Source: Ascarosepion bandense
Lineage: Eukaryota > Mollusca > Cephalopoda > Sepiida > Sepiidae
DNA length: 64,000 nucleotides
NCBI GenBank assembly: GCA_037127315.1
Contig: JBBBDQ010001942.1
Span: forward strand, 411,001-475,000
Reading direction: 5' to 3'
The number at the start of each line of letters is the position of its first letter. Within the stretch, counting starts at the first letter, position 1. The position numbers and the translations under genes were made by a program. Under the pieces are notes generated by a model that saw nothing but the letters and a program-made list of their open reading frames with translations, was not told the origin of the DNA and did no database searches. This document shows, one piece after another, positions 39,612-49,473 of the stretch.

Positions 39612-39845
39612 TAATACTTTTTTAAAACAAAATCATTTAAAATGCATTTTTATAGTAAAATCATTCATAATGCATTTTTATAGTAAAATTATTTATAATG
39701 CATTTTTCCAGTAAAATCATTTATAATGCATTTTTATAGTAAGATTATTTATAATGTATTTTTATAATAAATCATTTATATTGTTTTTTAGCAAAATCAT
39801 TTAAAATGAATTTCTATTGCAAAATGATTTACTATACATTTTTTC
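39612..39845 (+). repeat. ~31-bp minisatellite (AATGCATTTTTATAGTAAAA)
   Basis: Seven to eight degenerate units of ATAATGCATTTTTATAGTAA plus AATCATTT, with length varying from 27 to 31 bp. A (CT)n/(CTAT)n stretch follows at 39880-39950. Confidence 0.8.
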
Positions 39846-40114
39846 ACCTTCACTGCCACAATATCTAGCCTAACATGTATATCTCTCTCTCTCTCAATCC
39901 TTCTCTCTCTCTCAATCCTTCTCTCTCTCTCTCTATCTATCTATCTAGCTTATGATCAAAAGAGAATGAAGCAATGAGTGAGTCTGGCAATGATGAAATA
40001 GCCATTTCCACGCAAAAAAATCCAGCATTCATTTACTAAACAGTTAGCATTACCGCTGATTAAAACTTTTGTCTTAAATAATTGGAGTAGATAGACTAAA
40101 CTATCGCCCGGTTT

Positions 40115-40285
40115 ACACTCCACCCACGTCTACTGAACAGGTGAAGAGGCTCATCCCTTGTTTCCTGTTTAGGATGTGGTTTCTGGCTTTCTCTTTTCCA
40201 ATCTTTTCACTCTTACGTAGCCCCCTGCTCATCAGTGGCATTACTGCCTTGCTCGGTGTGATACGATTAAAAAAAAAAATCAATT
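40115..40285 (+). mobile_element. LINE family A 3' tail fragment
   Basis: TACGTAGCCCCCTGCTCATC, AGTGGCATTACTGCCTTGCT and GTGATACGATTAAAAA match the last ~100 bp of family A. Coding sequence is absent. Confidence 0.7.
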
Positions 40286-40435
40286 TTTTAGGAAAATAGG
40301 CTTTTCCAATCATTTATAGCTCTGTAATGTTATTTTATCTTTCAAAATCATTTCCAGCGTATTATTATGACGGCAATACCTATAACAGGCCTAACACCAT
40401 GCAATTGATGACCATGACTGGAAGCAAACATAATG

Positions 40436-41099
40436 AAATATACAAGTCAACCATCTGTCCATGCATGGAGTACTGCTGCCATTTATGGTCAGGTGCCCCT
40501 GCCGTTCTCCTCAGTGTTCTTGACAGGCTCCAAAGGAGAGTTTGTAATGAGATAGGTGCTGATCTGGCGGCTCAACTGCAGCCACTTCCCCACCGTCGAG
40601 ATGTGGCCTCCCTTTATCTGTTCTATAAATACTTTCATGGCTTCTGCTCGGACGAACTTAAGTCACTGGTGCCTCCTCAACAGGTGTTTACTTGTGCAAC
40701 CAGACTGGCAACTGGGTCCCACCCATTCACAGTCAGGTTAGCCAAATGCAGACGACAATTCTACTCCTGCAGCTTCTTCTCTCGCACTTCCCGCCTGTGG
40801 AACTCGCTCCCATATTCTTGCTTTCCTGACAGCTACAACCTCCAGAAGTTTAAATGCAGAGTCAATACTCATCTACTAACCACTGGCCTCTAGCTCTCTC
40901 CCCTCCCCTGTATAACCTTCCCTTTCTCCACCTATGTATCTGTTATTGCACCTGCTTTCTCAGCTTTCTATTACTCATTTCTAACTAGTTCGTACTTCTC
41001 ACTCATTTCTAATTAATCTTTTTACATTTATGTAGCCCCCTGCACATCAGTGGCATTTCCGCCTTGCTTGGGGTGAAATGATTAAAAAAAAAAAAAAAT
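40436..41099 (+). pseudogene. LINE family A C-terminal ORF and 3' end (reference copy)
   Basis: The best preserved copy. One open frame (40327-40893; the LINE part starts ~40436) gives YKSTICPCMEYCCHLWSGAP, AVLLSVLDRLQRRVCNEIGA, HRRDVASLYLFYKYFHGFCS, DELKSLVPPQQVFTCATRL, SHPFTVRLAKCRRQFYSCSF, SRTSRLWNSLPYSCFPDSYN and LQKFKCRVNTHLLTTGL with a natural stop. This is the region C-terminal to the reverse transcriptase in CR1/Jockey-like LINEs and lacks catalytic motifs. The 3' UTR ends GTGAAATGATTAAAAAA. Typical of a 5'-truncated LINE. Confidence 0.85.
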
Positions 41100-41250
41100 T
41101 TCTATCTTCTTGAGTCCCATTCATTTTTTATCCTTTCCTAAATCCTCTCTATACTCAGTTTTTTCACTCACTTTCATTCTCTGTAATCTCATGTGTTTTA
41201 GTGACATTTCTGCCTTGCTTGGGGTGAAATTAATAAAAAGAAAAAATCAT
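41100..41250 (+). mobile_element. Second LINE family A 3' tail
   Basis: TCTTGAGTCCCATTCATTTT ... GTGACATTTCTGCCTTGCTTG ... GTGAAATTAATAAAAAG repeats the 3' UTR just after the poly-A of the reference copy, so two 3' ends are stacked head to tail. Confidence 0.7.
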
Positions 41251-41839
41251 TAGCTGTGGTTTGACCTAGAGGGGAATGGACTTTGACAGGTCTTCTTGCC
41301 TAAGACATGCAGTGCATGAATGAATATCCCTCTGGCTTTCGGCCCAGATGTTGATAAAACTGGTCAGATGCAGTGACTAAACCTGATCATGGGACTGATG
41401 ACAGGGAGCAGGATGAATTTTTCTTCTTCTTCATGTGCCATGTTTCTTCAGGATGTAAGTGACTTCCACTTACAACTGAATAACAATTAAAGTAAAGATT
41501 TTTAGCAAGGAATTTGTTAGTAATATCCAATAATTAGTTAATTAACAACTATACCCATTGTTAGAAATTACCTTGCGCAGTAGCAATTGTGGAACTCTGA
41601 AAGTGGTGGAGTCACTTTGAGGTTGAGATTTTTCTCAGCAGGAGGGAGGCAAACTCAAACAGCGTCTTCATTTATGGGCCACACCACTATTGTATACACA
41701 ACTTAAGAATGAGTTTGAGTTTAAATATATTTTAATATATAACTTTTCCTTACACCCAATGGTGTGTAGGGCAGTGTTTTTGCTGTTTCAGTAACAAACT
41801 GTTTTTTTTTATGGAGAAGGGTTGTTAACTCTGGAGGAA
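41251..41839. other. Mostly unassigned; small repeat and RTE tail fragment
   Basis: 41270-41330 shares a GGGGAATGGACTTTGAC ... ATGAATGAATA order with 28130-28170. 41425-41460 resembles the reverse RTE tail (CTTCTTCTTCATGTGCC, TTCAGGATGTAAG). The rest is unrecognised. Confidence 0.4.
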
Positions 41840-41976
41840 GGTGATTTTCTAAGTGTAGCTTAGACTTAACACACAGCCAAAAGTAGAGGGTACATAGTGA
41901 GGATTGAACTCACTACTCAGTTATAATGATTCTAGCAAGATGAGCTTGCTAACCATTACACCACATCGAGGTGCCC
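41840..41976 (-). mobile_element. tRNA-derived SINE (family K), reverse strand
   Basis: On the minus strand: GGGCACCTCGATGTGGTGTA, A-box TGGTGTAATGGTTAGCA, then AGCTCATCTTGCTAGAATC, B-box-like GAGTTCAATCCTC, and GTACCCTCTACTTTTGGC. It aligns with 12433-12700, but the anticodon-arm region is different, as expected for SINE decay. Confidence 0.7.
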
Positions 41977-41984
41977 ATAAATAT

Positions 41985-43400
41985 ATTACTTAACTAAATT
42001 TAACAAATAACTTTTCATTCATAGTAATGTATGAAAATACTTTGTGCAGGGGGAAACATAATGAATCTCAGAAAAGCAATAGTTTAAAAAATTTTAATCT
42101 GTAATTTTTGCTAATCTAAGTGTAAAAAATATTTATTTTTAAAAAGATTAAGTTCTAATTTAGGTCTCAACATATCCACCCCTAAACATGGTTCCCAATT
42201 GCATGGCTGCCAAGCCTGTTATAGATTACACCTTGATTTTTACAGTAAAAGCATTTACAATGGTAATATTAGCTGTTTTCATGCAGAAAACATTTAACAT
42301 TCATTGATAAAACAGCATTACTGTCAGTTAAAATTTATAAAATCTTTCTTTTAAGACTTTGTTTCAGGAAAATAGGCTACTAGCTGTTATCACTTTTTCT
42401 TGAATTGTTTAGAGTTTCCTTCATAAACTTTTGTTTAAGGTAGTGTGGAAATTTAACAATTGATTATATTATAGGAAATAAATCTTATGTCTAATACATT
42501 ATATCTACATACATATTATTGTAAAACACACAAACTTTATTTTCTTCCCAATATTACAAATATACCTAAAAGAATTCCAATGCAGAACACACAATTGAAA
42601 TTAAAGTGTCTATTGGTTAGAAATTAACATCACCGTTTAAAATATTTGACCAACCAGAGAAAACTAAAACCCAATTTTTCTTAAGCCTATTTTTGGGAAT
42701 AATTTTTATATAAACTTATAAATTTTGACTTTCAAAGGCCTCTTGGACACAATAGATGCAACTGCCTCTACCAGTGTGTACGGAAAATAACATGGGTTAG
42801 TATCTTCAAATGAATCAACTGCAAGAACAGTCAGTGACTCTTTGCTGACAAGTATATATTGGCAGCTTCAAGCAATTCATTTCTAGCAACAACAAAGATT
42901 GTCAGTGAATTTTTGCTAATGATAAGTCTTTTCTCAATCTCAGCTTTTTCTGTGGACCAACTACCAAAAGTCTTTAACTAAATTAAAGACTATCTTTACC
43001 CCTTTTCGACCATTTTTGACATGTTTGTAAATATAAATGATCTATTTAACAGGCTTATCCATGTTTTCCTTATTTTAGTTTATTAATTCTTGGAATTCAA
43101 GTGCACAGATTTTTATATAAAAAAAAACTGGGTGAGAGAATTTCCTAATCATTATTTTTCTGTCTTGTCACATGTTCTATTCATTTTAATTGTTGCTGCT
43201 GTTTAAACCTCCCTGCTAAAAAAGAGACCATATCAAGTTTTGAAATCTCTGTAGATGATGATTCAAATCTACTGTGTACAAATCAAAGATTTCTGTTGCA
43301 TTTTGGGTATGGCTTAACAAAATTCTGACATTTTTACTCATATTTTTCTCTTGTATTATTCATTTGCAATGCAAAAATCCCAGTGCAATTTGTACATAAT
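41985..43400. other. Unassigned AT-rich region
   Basis: About 1.4 kb with no recognised gene, repeat or structure. Confidence 0.4.
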
Positions 43401-43406
43401 ATTAAG

Positions 43407-43525
43407 GCTTACGGCCATATCACGTTGAATACACCGGTTCTCGCTCGATCACCGAGGTTAAGCAACGTTTAGCCTGGTCAGAACTTAGATGGGTGACCGC
43501 TTGGGAATACCAGGTGCTGTAAGCA
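43407..43525 (+). rRNA. 5S rRNA-like sequence, copy 1
   Basis: 119 bp with the full 5S layout: paired ends GCTTACGGCC ... GTGCTGTAAGC, the ATCACGTTGAA arm, and an internal control region with GAGGTTAAGCAACGTT (box A side) and AACTTAGATGGGTGACCGC (box C side). It lies 138 bp (start to start) before copy 2. Only three T residues follow the 3' end (CATTTAGTG), fewer than a normal Pol III terminator. It differs from copy 2 at six positions. It may be a functional variant, a pseudogene or the head of a 5S-derived SINE. Confidence 0.85.
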
Positions 43526-43544
43526 TTTAGTGACGGATATGTGT

Positions 43545-43663
43545 GCTTATGGCCATATCACGTTGAATACACCGGTTCTCACTCGATCACCGAAGTTAAG
43601 CAATGTTGAGCCTGGTCAGTACTTAGATGGGTGACCGCTTGGGAATACCAGGTGCTGTAAGCA
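43545..43663 (+). rRNA. 5S rRNA-like sequence, copy 2, joined to a SINE
   Basis: 119 bp, same architecture as copy 1: GCTTATGGCC start, GAAGTTAAGCAATGTT, TACTTAGATGGGTGACCGC, GTGCTGTAAGCA end. Of the six differences from copy 1, several are C/T or G/A at CpG, as in methylation decay. The 3' flank is only TTT, then ATTGACAGATGTGCATTG, which is the head of an S1 tRNA-SINE starting within ~8 bp. Read-through from the 5S promoter into the SINE would be expected without a terminator. Confidence 0.85.
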
Positions 43664-43670
43664 TTTATTG

Positions 43671-43832
43671 ACAGATGTGCATTGTGGTGCAGTAGATATC
43701 AGCTCGGAAAGAGAAATCGGTGAGCCGAGTTCAAATTCCAGTTGAATACCTTGCATTCACTTAAGCACTGGTACCCTTGGGAAAGGTATTCATCTGTCCC
43801 TTCACTCCAGTTATGGGTTGAATAACAAGGGT
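43671..43832 (+). mobile_element. S1 SINE 5' half directly downstream of 5S copy 2
   Basis: AGATGTGCATTGTGGTGCAG, A-box TGGTGCAGTAG, GAAATCGGTGAGCCGAGTTC, B-box GAGTTCAAATTCC, then the body to GGTTGAATAACAAGG, where a reverse family E piece takes over. The linker after 5S copy 1 (GACGGATATGTGTG) resembles the SINE start (GACAGATGTGCATTG), which suggests that the 5S and SINE parts have been propagated together. Confidence 0.75.
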
Positions 43833-43837
43833 AAGAC

Positions 43838-44043
43838 TTGGGGACCCTGCCCTTAAAAAAAAATCCCAATGAATCTTGATACTCGAAAAGAAATAAGTAT
43901 TGCTAGACACAAAAACTTATATAAAAACAACAATAAATTGTTGAAAGAAAAAGGTATTCCCAGCAATAAATAAATAAAAAAATTTAGTTGGCAATAAATG
44001 ACCCGCCAAGGTTGATATGCCATAAAAACAAAACAACCAACCC
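43838..44043 (-). mobile_element. Family E repeat, reverse strand, partial
   Basis: TTGGGGACCCTGCCC, GGTATTCCCAGCAATAAAT and GGCAATAAATGACCCGCCAAG with CATAAAAACAAAACAACC are reverse pieces of the distal part, minisatellite and head of family E. Confidence 0.5.
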
Positions 44044-44400
44044 ACAATCATTGGAGCAGAATTCGTGAAAGTATTTGTAGAAGAGACAGAGGGAAGTCAC
44101 ATCTTGTTGATGAGAAAGAGACTGGAGTAGGGTTGCCAGGTCAGGATCAACTACATTGCAGATTCTTCTTTGGATTTTGTCGAGAACCCCAAGGTGAACA
44201 GCACGGGTGCCCGACCAGATATAACAGCAGTATTCAATGCATGGAGAGAGGGTAGATTTGTAAATGTACAATGGATTCTGAAGAGAAAAACTTCCTGGCT
44301 CAACACAGAGACCCAACCTTCTTAGCAGTAGATTTAACTATTAATTCAATGTAGTTGTTCCATTTAAGGTCAGCTGAGTGAGTGAGGCCAAGAGAGATCT
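44044..44400 (-). pseudogene. LINE family A coding fragment, reverse strand
   Basis: The minus-strand frame 43984-44316 reads MGLCVEPGSFSLQNPLYIYK, STLSPCIEYCCYIWSGTRAV, HLGVLDKIQRRICNVVDPDL, ATLLQSLSHQQDVTSLCLFY and KYFHEFCSN, i.e. the middle of the family A C-terminal ORF. The upstream part extends to the 'IESMAKST' block (44320-44360). The 3' end is missing, so this copy is truncated on both sides. Confidence 0.75.
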
Positions 44401-44511
44401 GATTGTTCAAAATTGTGATGAGATTGCATATTCCATTTAGTCAACTATTTATTCTAATCATTGTCTACCTCCAGAGTCATATGCCTGGTAACCAGTAATC
44501 AAGCAAAATGC

Positions 44512-44808
44512 ACATCTAATTGAAGTTCCTAGGACATGCAATGAGGTAGGAGAGCCTGGAGAACCTGATACTGACTGGCCAGATAGAAGGAAAGAGAGAC
44601 AGAGGAAGGCAGCGGATAACATACTTGCAGGGCCTGATCAGGTGGATGACAGAACAGGGGTTGACAGGAGTAACAGGAACAAACATACTAAGAGCCACAA
44701 GGGATAGGGAGACGTGGAGAACCATGATCGTCTACGTCCTGAAGGGACAGGGCACATAGAAGAAGAAGAAGAAGAAGAAGAAGAAGAAGAAGAAGAAGAA
44801 TTTTGAGA
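44512..44808 (+). pseudogene. RTE-like LINE 3' end with (GAA)n tail
   Basis: TTCCTAGGACATGCAATGAG (LGHAMR), GAGAACCTGATACTGACTGG, AGGGACAGGGCACATAGAAG and a long (GAA)n tail (44761-44800) correspond on the plus strand to the C-terminus and 3' end seen in reverse at 20124-20400. A stop follows LGHAMR. Confidence 0.75.
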
Positions 44809-45242
44809 TAAGATATTATTTATATTATTTACTTTATTCAGACTGTTGTTCTCATCTTTATTGGTATATTCACAATGTTTTGGTTGTTGTACACTCTAGC
44901 TGTCTTCAGATGCTTGGAATTTTGAACCAAACTCCTTATTTCAAACACTGAGGTGTATTGTTCTCGTTCCATGAGCCACACCACTTCCAGATGTCTTAGT
45001 TATTTCCTTTTATATCAACTCTCTAAGTTATTAGTTCACCACTACTGTATCCAGGTGTTGAACCCACAACTCTTTGTGTCAAATCACTGGATGTAACCAA
45101 CACTTTTATCTATTAAAATAAAAGGTTCGGTTCCAAAGTCTAAACACTTGAAGAAGACCAGAACATACAATGACCCTAACGATGTGAATATGGCAATAAA
45201 AATAAGGACGATAGTCCAAACAATATAAATAATGTAAACATT
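44809..45242. repeat. Family C foldback element (~430 bp)
   Basis: The left half (TTTATTCAGACTGTTGTTCTC; CTAGCTGTCTTCAGATGC; GAACCAAACTCCTTATTTC) is the reverse complement of the right half (GGTTCGGTTCCAAAG; ACACTTGAAGAAGACCAG; GGACGATAGTCCAAACAAT). The centre holds a reverse tRNA-like module (TATCCAGGTGTTGAACCC). It sits directly after the RTE (GAA)n tail. This is the longest-armed family C copy here. Confidence 0.7.
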
Positions 45243-45280
45243 TGATAATGCTATTTATCATAATTCTGTTGGATGATTGT

Positions 45281-45345
45281 TTTTTTGTTTTGTTTCATGA
45301 TATATCAACCTCCAAGCGTTATCTAATGCTGGAATTTGAATATTT
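45281..45345 (+). mobile_element. Family E head fragment
   Basis: GTTTTTTTGTTTTGTTTCATG and ATATATCAACCTCCAAGCG ... AATGCTGG resemble the family E head at 37262-37320. Confidence 0.45.
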
Positions 45346-45575
45346 TGAACATGATTTTATTTTGATTTTGGAGATAATTGTTTAGTGAGACAAATTTTAC
45401 AATTTAACCCATAGCTGGAGGTAGAAGAGGTATATTTATATCTATATTCTAATGTCTTTCCCAAATATGTCAAGGTTGACAAGCAGCTCAAACAGATATT
45501 TGTTGTATACTTTGTTGAAAGACTTTCTTTCTATTAAAGGAAGTATCAACATTTTTGAAGCAGTACCTTTGCCAT

Positions 45576-45893
45576 AACTCAGTCAGTTAATTGCCATACG
45601 TGATACACACTTGGGTGATCATGTCTCTATTGAGATATGACTGACTAGGTAGAAGATTTTTCTGCAGTAGATTCCATTACTCTCTGCAGTAAACCAGTTG
45701 CCAGCCAAGGCTATAGAACTAAATCTGTCCTGCTATTCAACACTTAGCTGGAAGGAAGAGATAGATTAATACCTTTCCTAAGAGTATTTGTGCATAAATA
45801 AATGAAATGAATTCAACTGGAATTTGAACTCGTCTGTCCGATTTCTGATTCCCAGCCAATATCCATTGTACCACAAGGCACATCCACAACTAC
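45576..45893 (-). mobile_element. tRNA-derived SINE (family S1), full length, reverse strand
   Basis: Starts AACTCAGTCAGTTAATTGCC and continues through ATCATGTCTCTATTGAGATA, GCCAAGGCTATAGAACT, CCTAAGAGTATTTGTGCAT, the B-box (GGAATTTGAACTC on the plus strand) and the head (CCATTGTACCACAAGGCACAT). The internal promoter boxes are moderately preserved. Confidence 0.8.
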
Positions 45894-46500
45894 ACCTGCA
45901 AAAAAGAAAAATGGCCGATTTAAAAATTAAAGTAATTTGAAAATAATAAGAAACTGTCTTTCAAACTCAGAATCCACTTTGTATATTGTTGTAGGTCTTC
46001 TATCAGATCATCGTCATATGTCTGGTGAAAACGTAAGAATGAAGCCATCTCAAACCGCATCAAGAGTAGAACAAAGACAAAATGAGATTTTCAATGTATC
46101 TAATTCTCTTCTTTAGACTTTGTTTTGTGCACTTCTAAGCAGAAATGTAAAGAATTGAGTGTCTAACACAGAAATACATGCCCACTAAATCATCAAGAGA
46201 GCAACGACCAACATTGATCTAAGATTACCTCTGGATCATCAATTGCAGATTCATGTGACCAGACCAGCTGCAAATGTTAATGGCAGATATGAGAGAATAA
46301 GTCATATGCTCTTACGTGTCAGCAGAATACCTTCATTATACATGGATAGACAGCAATTATTTGTAGGGATAAGAGAGAGAATAAGAAGATATAGTTAAGC
46401 ATTTTCATATTTCGGATAAGAACGTTCTTGAACAAAAAAATAAAATCAACATCCTCTACTAAATGTTCCAAGTAATAGGACTCAAACTTTTTCAAGACAG
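45894..46500. other. Unassigned region
   Basis: No recognised gene or repeat. ATCAACATCCTCTACTAAATG (46446-) also occurs at 49358, so a small shared repeat may lie here. Confidence 0.35.
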
Positions 46501-46519
46501 AAAACATGATTTGGAATCG

Positions 46520-46700
46520 GAATGAAAGCAGTATTGGAATTGGAAGTGACTGCTTTAAATTCCAATTCAAAGCAGTTACCCATTACACAACCCTTGCACA
46601 TCCAAGGTTGTGGCACCTGGAATTCCCAAGTGGTCATCCGTCTAGATACTAACCAGGATCAATATTGCTTAACTTCAGTTGATAGTCCACTATTTGTTAT
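46520..46700 (-). pseudogene. 5S rRNA-derived pseudogene joined to a tRNA-like sequence, reverse strand
   Basis: The minus strand from ~46693 to ~46605 reads CAACTGAAGTTAAGCAATAT, CCTGGTTAGTATCTAGACGG, ATGACCACTTGGGAATTCCA and GGTGCCACAACC: the 3' two-thirds of a 5S rRNA, diverged from the copies at 43.4-43.7 kb. Next on the same strand comes TTGGATGTGCAAGGGTTGTG and TAATGGGTAACTGC, resembling the S1 head start and a tRNA A-box. So a 5S-then-tRNA order occurs a second time. The 5S 5' third is missing. Confidence 0.65.
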
Positions 46701-46771
46701 CACTCTGTCCAGTACTGATGGGGTATTCTTTGCTAACTATTTGGCATGTCAATGCCTTGATTATAACTGAC

Positions 46772-46866
46772 AATTTTGGAATCTTATGCAACTGTTCTCG
46801 ATAATCTCCTTGTTTAAATTGGTGAATCCTGCAATAATCCTTGCCTTCAGTTCATCTTTGGTGTTA
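46772..46866 (-). pseudogene. Tc1/mariner-like transposase C-terminal scrap
   Basis: AATCTCCTTGTTTAAATTGG, TGAATCCTGCAATAATCC and TTGCCTTCAGTTCATCTTT match 27918-27975 (minus-strand DKLKARI..AF..LNKEIV). Too short to place a domain boundary. Confidence 0.6.
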
Positions 46867-46869
46867 AAT

Positions 46870-47160
46870 CTTCAGGCCTTATAGATTAACTGATTTCCTA
46901 ATATTTTATTTTGAGCATACAACAGGAATTTTAAAACACATAGCAGGAAGTTTAAAATGGGGGATAAGTTAGTGAAGACTAATGAAAGACTACAAATCCA
47001 AATGAAAGTATCTACAATAATATTTCAGTAATTTTAATATTTAAAAACTCTGCATGTTAAATCTTTATCTTTTATTTTTTGTTTAAATGTGTATTGAGTA
47101 CTTTTTTAATACAACTGTTTGCTGGACTAATTTAACTCTGACCAATGACTTTTTAATAAT
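46870..47160. other. Unassigned region
   Basis: No recognised feature immediately upstream of the Helitron-like element. Confidence 0.3.
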
Positions 47161-47164
47161 TATA

Positions 47165-47691
47165 TCTAAACTTATTTATAAATGGAACTTTGTCTGTGTG
47201 TGTGTCTGTGTGTGTGTCTGTCTGTTTGTGTGTGTGTCCGTTACCTATAGACTCCGAAACGGCTGGACCGATTTTCTTGAAAATTTACACAGTTGTACTA
47301 TAAGTGTCTGGTAGTGTTCTTAGCTAGGTTTTGTGTCGAGGTACCTCCGATGAATATCGAAAATCGATAATCAAAAAAATCGGTTTATAGAAGGAGTGGT
47401 CCGATTTTAATCAAATTTGATACACTCATAGACAAAGACAGAAGAAATGATATTCAGAAGTTTCAAGGTTGCAGTTCTTACAGTAGTGCAGAAAATTTGA
47501 TATCAATATCAAGAAATCAAAATTTGACTTACATCCATTCATTTTTCTTTCAGTCTACGGTTTCGCTTTAACTGGATACAGCTATTGCTTTTTAGTCTTT
47601 CGGGCCAACATCCTAAGAGTCTGAGCTCCATGACCATGGATTAGTTTTAAAGCTTTCATTACACCCGAGCATCGCCAGGCTATACTGCTAG
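47165..47691 (+). mobile_element. Non-autonomous Helitron-like element, copy 1
   Basis: A 527-bp unit starting TCTAAACTTATTTATAAATG and ending in a hairpin region CACCCGAGCATCGCCAGGC followed by TATACTGCTAG. It starts with TC, ends with CTAG after a small GC hairpin, and lies between host A (47164) and T (47692): the signature of Helitron insertion, with no target-site duplication. Two reverse copies with the same ends are at 54608-55156 and 58926-59454. A TG-rich stretch follows the 5' end. No Rep/helicase coding, so it would depend on a partner. Confidence 0.65.

Positions 47692-47724
<33 letters not shown>
47692..47724 (+). repeat. (TA)n(TG)n microsatellite at Helitron 3' flank
   Basis: TATATATA followed by TGTGTGTG begins exactly at the element end. 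Confidence 0.85.
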
Positions 47725-48493
47725 TGTCATCCGCAGACAGATCTGCTTTATCACGGCTTATCAGTACAGTTAGACATCTGATTGCTTCTAGCCAGGATTG
47801 AAACCTGACCAAATTGACATCAGTTGGTGATTCTACCTCTGAGCTATGGGTGATCGGTAGAGGAAGGCAGAATTTAGTATGTTATTTACAATGTAAACAC
47901 ATGCCAGTAGCCAAAAGTGTTCAAATACATTAATGAATGAACGATGCATAAATGCATGAGTAGATACTGTTTTTATAAAGTCTACCATTCTGCCATAGTG
48001 CTCCATCAAGATGTAAAATTGTTATGGGGAAACATACCTCTTCCTCAGATAATGGACTCTCCCTCCAATATTAATAAGAGTTAACAGGAAGTTAACAGGG
48101 GAAGTTCTTGAGAAATTCTTGGGAATTTCATAAGAGTTCTTTAGAGTTCTATTAAAGTTCAGTAGAACTACTAGGCAGTTGAGATTAGTTGGCAGTTAAC
48201 CGAATACTAAGGAGTCCGCTTTCCAAACATTTTGAGTTTGTTAAGTCAATTAGCATGATTATAACCTTCAGTGTGAAAACTACTCCACAACAAAAATATA
48301 TGAGAACATTTTTTTTGCTTCTTAATACTTTGGGTTCTGGAAGGGATCTTTTACTATTCCAAGGCACTTTCTTTTGGCATCTTCAATTTATCGTTTGCAT
48401 CATGATATGTTTCTTTTGCTGACAACCAGAAATTCTGTCATCTTACAATTGATGTTTAGTCCTTTCTTTTGAATTTCTTTTTTTACCTTACAG
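47725..48493. other. Unassigned region
   Basis: No gene recognised. 47750-47850 has GATTGAAACCTGACC and CTGAGCTATGGG blocks that resemble a decayed reverse tRNA-like sequence, but the fit is poor. GAAGTT/AGTTCTT short repeats lie at 48075-48170. Confidence 0.35.
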
Positions 48494-48985
48494 CAATTAT
48501 TTTTTATTTTATTTTACAGTAAGGTACACCCAGTACAAAGTCTGGGAGCAGCTTGAGGTAGAGGGTCACATTAAGGAGTAGTTTATATGGATAGAAGGGT
48601 AAAATAATAGTTAACTCTAGACTTGAACAGGTTAAGATTGTGATGATTGGGGAAACAACCCTTTGGGAGTTTAATTCACAGGGCAGTAGTTTGTGGAAAG
48701 AAGCTGTTCAAAGGAAATTTACTTTTTGCTAATAAAATATAGAGGGAACGTGGGTGGTTTGCGGCACTGTCAGTGGTATAGTGGATCCTAGCCATGATGG
48801 TTAGATCCAGTAGAACCAAGGAATGTGGTTTGTCTGAGTGCTTTCCATGGAATTATTGATAAAGCTGTTAGAAGCTCGGCATATCCCATTTGTGAGAGAG
48901 AGGTTGGAGGGTGGAAAATGTTTCTTCTCTAACAAGGACCCAGAGACACTTTTGAATTCTATCAAGACTAGAAGAGGTACTTCAA
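48494..48985 (-). mobile_element. LINE family B 3' end, reverse strand
   Basis: TTTTACAGTAAGGTACACCC, AGCAGCTTGAGGTAGAGGGT and TAACTCTAGACTTGAACAGG are the reverse complement of the family B terminus; GTTTAATTCACAGGGCAG and AAAGGAAATTTACTTTTTG extend into the coding side (compare 52500-52600). It is the longest family B copy here. Coding frames are broken. Confidence 0.65.
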
Positions 48986-49130
48986 CGTGGTGTAAGCTTG
49001 TCTCACCATAACCTATTACAACTGAGTAGTGATTTCAATCCTCACTGGGTACTGCATAATTTTGACCTTGTGTCATGCTTATGCAGTGCTTAGAACATCA
49101 ACAATCAAGACTAGAATTCTTTTATTCAGT
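48967..49130 (+). mobile_element. tRNA-derived SINE (family K), decayed
   Basis: GAGGTACTTCAACGTGGTGTA, ACAACTGAGTAGTGATTTC, AATCCTCACTGGGTACTGC, CTTGTGTCATGCTTATGCAG. Shares order with 12433-12700; the A-box is disrupted. Confidence 0.6.
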
Positions 49131-49199
49131 GACTGCATACTTTCTAGACAATTATGTTAGATTGATTAACTTTATAACAATGTCAATCCTCTTTCTGGA

Positions 49200-49473
49200 T
49201 GAAACTTGTATATATATTGTGTTGTGATGACTAATTCTTTTGTCCAAGGAACTAAGCTCTGCTTTACTTTGCAAGGCCTCTGTAGTGATGATGAAAGTGT
49301 TACACTGATTAGATTGGTGTTCATAAATAGTATAAGAATGATTTGGACCAAAATATCAACATCCTCTACTAAATGTTTCAATAAGTCAATAATTTCTACA
49401 AAGGCTGGGTCATTGTGCCAGACAAGGAGATTTTTCTTGTCCCAATTCATTCTTGCATTGAATACTATTGCCA
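49200..49473. other. Unassigned region upstream of LINE
   Basis: Open frames on both strands (49172-49483, 49206-49589) overlap but show no domain until the LINE motif starts at ~49474. Confidence 0.35.

Noticed and set aside
47780..47850. Reverse tRNA gene suggested by GATTGAAACC and CTGAGCTATGGG
   Set aside because: Spacing and stems do not support a tRNA fold, and no SINE family match was found.
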